Part shown: positions 5,991 through 6,348 of the stretch, in pieces
How positions within the stretch are numbered: the stretch's first letter is position 1
How the letters are laid out: each line of letters opens with the position of its first letter
Source of the DNA: Methanosarcinales archaeon
GTDB taxonomy: Archaea > Nanobdellota > Nanobdellia > Woesearchaeales > CG1-02-33-12
Assembly: GCA_017610505.1 (NCBI GenBank)
Contig: JAFCBX010000065.1
Coordinates: forward strand, 1-6,348
Reading direction: 5' to 3'
DNA: 6,348 nucleotides
Notes under the pieces: model-generated
The model's input: the letters and a program-made list of their open reading frames with translations, nothing else
Database searches by the model: none
Told to the model about the DNA's origin: nothing
Position numbers and translations under genes: made by a program

Positions 5991-6017
5991 GTTCTTAAGT
6001 GATTTCTGTATTGAAAA

Positions 6018-6023
6018 GAGGTG
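6018..6023 (+). promoter_or_regulatory. Shine-Dalgarno site of the 6028 gene
   Basis: GAGGTG matches the archaeal anti-SD sequence and stands four bases before the ATG, fixing the start of the NuoE-like gene. Confidence 0.75.
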
Positions 6024-6027
6024 TAGC

Positions 6028-6348
6028 ATGAGCTTTAGGGACATTGATGAGATTATAAAGCACAGAAAGGATAACCTGCTTCTGCCGATGCTTGAGGAAA
6101 TTCAGTCCAGGTTTGGCTGTGTTTCTGAGGCCAATGCGCACTATTTAAGCAGGAAAACAGGAATTCCATTCTCAAAAATTTATGGTGTTATAACTTTTTA
6201 TGAAATGCTTTATACAGAGAAAAAAGGCAAGTACATTATAAGGATCTGCAACAGCCCTTCATGCTATCTTAATGGCTCATTAAAATTAATTGAGTTTCTT
6301 GAATCATTATTGAAAATAAAATCAGGAGAAACAACAAAAGACAAAAAA
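6028..6348 (+). CDS. nuoE: NuoE-type [2Fe-2S] oxidoreductase subunit, 3'-truncated
   Basis: The visible 107 residues match the 24-kDa/NuoE/HoxE family. An N-terminal helical part carries L-L-P-M-L-E-E-I-Q, where the family has L-x-P-x-L-x-x-[IV]-Q. The hallmark Y-G-V-I-T-F-Y is at 52-58. The thioredoxin-like domain begins with Cys74-x4-Cys79, the first pair of ligands to the [2Fe-2S] cluster. The second pair (C-x3-C) would fall around residue 115, just past the edge, so the cluster site cannot be confirmed. Members pass electrons between NAD(P)H, through a NuoF-like flavin subunit, and a hydrogenase, formate dehydrogenase or complex I; they act on the cytoplasmic side. Which partner applies depends on the next genes, not visible here, so hoxE, hndA or hydC could prove the better name. 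It has its own promoter and follows a terminator, so it is probably the first gene of a separate operon. Confidence 0.88.
   Translation, partial: MSFRDIDEIIKHRKDNLLLPMLEEIQSRFGCVSEANAHYLSRKTGIPFSKIYGVITFYEMLYTEKKGKYIIRICNSPSCYLNGSLKLIEFLESLLKIKSGETTKDKK

Noticed and set aside
5972..6005. AAATCA/TGATTT inverted repeat flanking the TATA box of the NuoE-like gene
   Set aside because: Arms of only six bases separated by 22 bases are expected by chance in AT-rich DNA; no further symmetry in between.

Overview
The window looks like part of the genome of an uncultivated DPANN archaeon, most likely from the Woesearchaeota/Pacearchaeota-type lineages. Four things point there. Promoters are archaeal: a TATA box sits about 40-45 nt before the start codon, with short leaders. 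Shine-Dalgarno sites of the GAGGTG(A) type match the archaeal 16S 3' end. A T-rich tract acts as the likely terminator. The proteins are of kinds I associate with DPANN genomes: a giant Asp/Cys-rich surface protein with Ig-like modules, and short-leader membrane proteins starting M-K-x-K-K-[S/G]-Q. The placement rests on protein style, not on a marker gene.

Layout: everything is on the + strand. Positions 2-3589 hold the last 1195 residues of a very large cell-surface protein whose N-terminus lies outside the window. It runs from a tandem Cys/Asp repeat array, through a myxobacterial-type Cys-rich repeat, three archaeal Ig-like modules, a fibronectin-III-like module, three ETD-x-DCGG Cys repeats and thrombospondin-type-3-like calcium sites, to one transmembrane helix and a 125-residue basic cytoplasmic tail. 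After a 66-nt gap come three tightly packed genes (3656-4657, 4659-5147, 5149-5637), joined by identical TAA-A-ATG junctions. Each encodes a protein with a short basic tip, one N-terminal hydrophobic helix and a Cys-containing outer domain, the layout of archaeal prepilin-like (class III signal peptide) proteins. A fourth, very small member (5740-5949) has its own promoter, a strong ribosome binding site and a T-rich terminator. The window ends inside an unrelated gene (6028 to the edge) for a NuoE-type [2Fe-2S] thioredoxin-fold subunit of an NAD(P)H-linked oxidoreductase or hydrogenase.

Working model (inference): the first five genes build the cell surface. The large protein would be a calcium-stabilised, disulfide-rich, glycosylated adhesin or coat protein. 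The four short-leader proteins could be pseudopilin-like parts of a surface or secretion machine, so the cluster may serve contact with a host or with particles. The NuoE-like gene starts a separate redox operon that continues beyond the window.

The only gene-free stretches are 3590-3655, 5638-5739 and 5950-6027, all short and described below. No tRNA, rRNA, CRISPR, IS element or integration site was seen.
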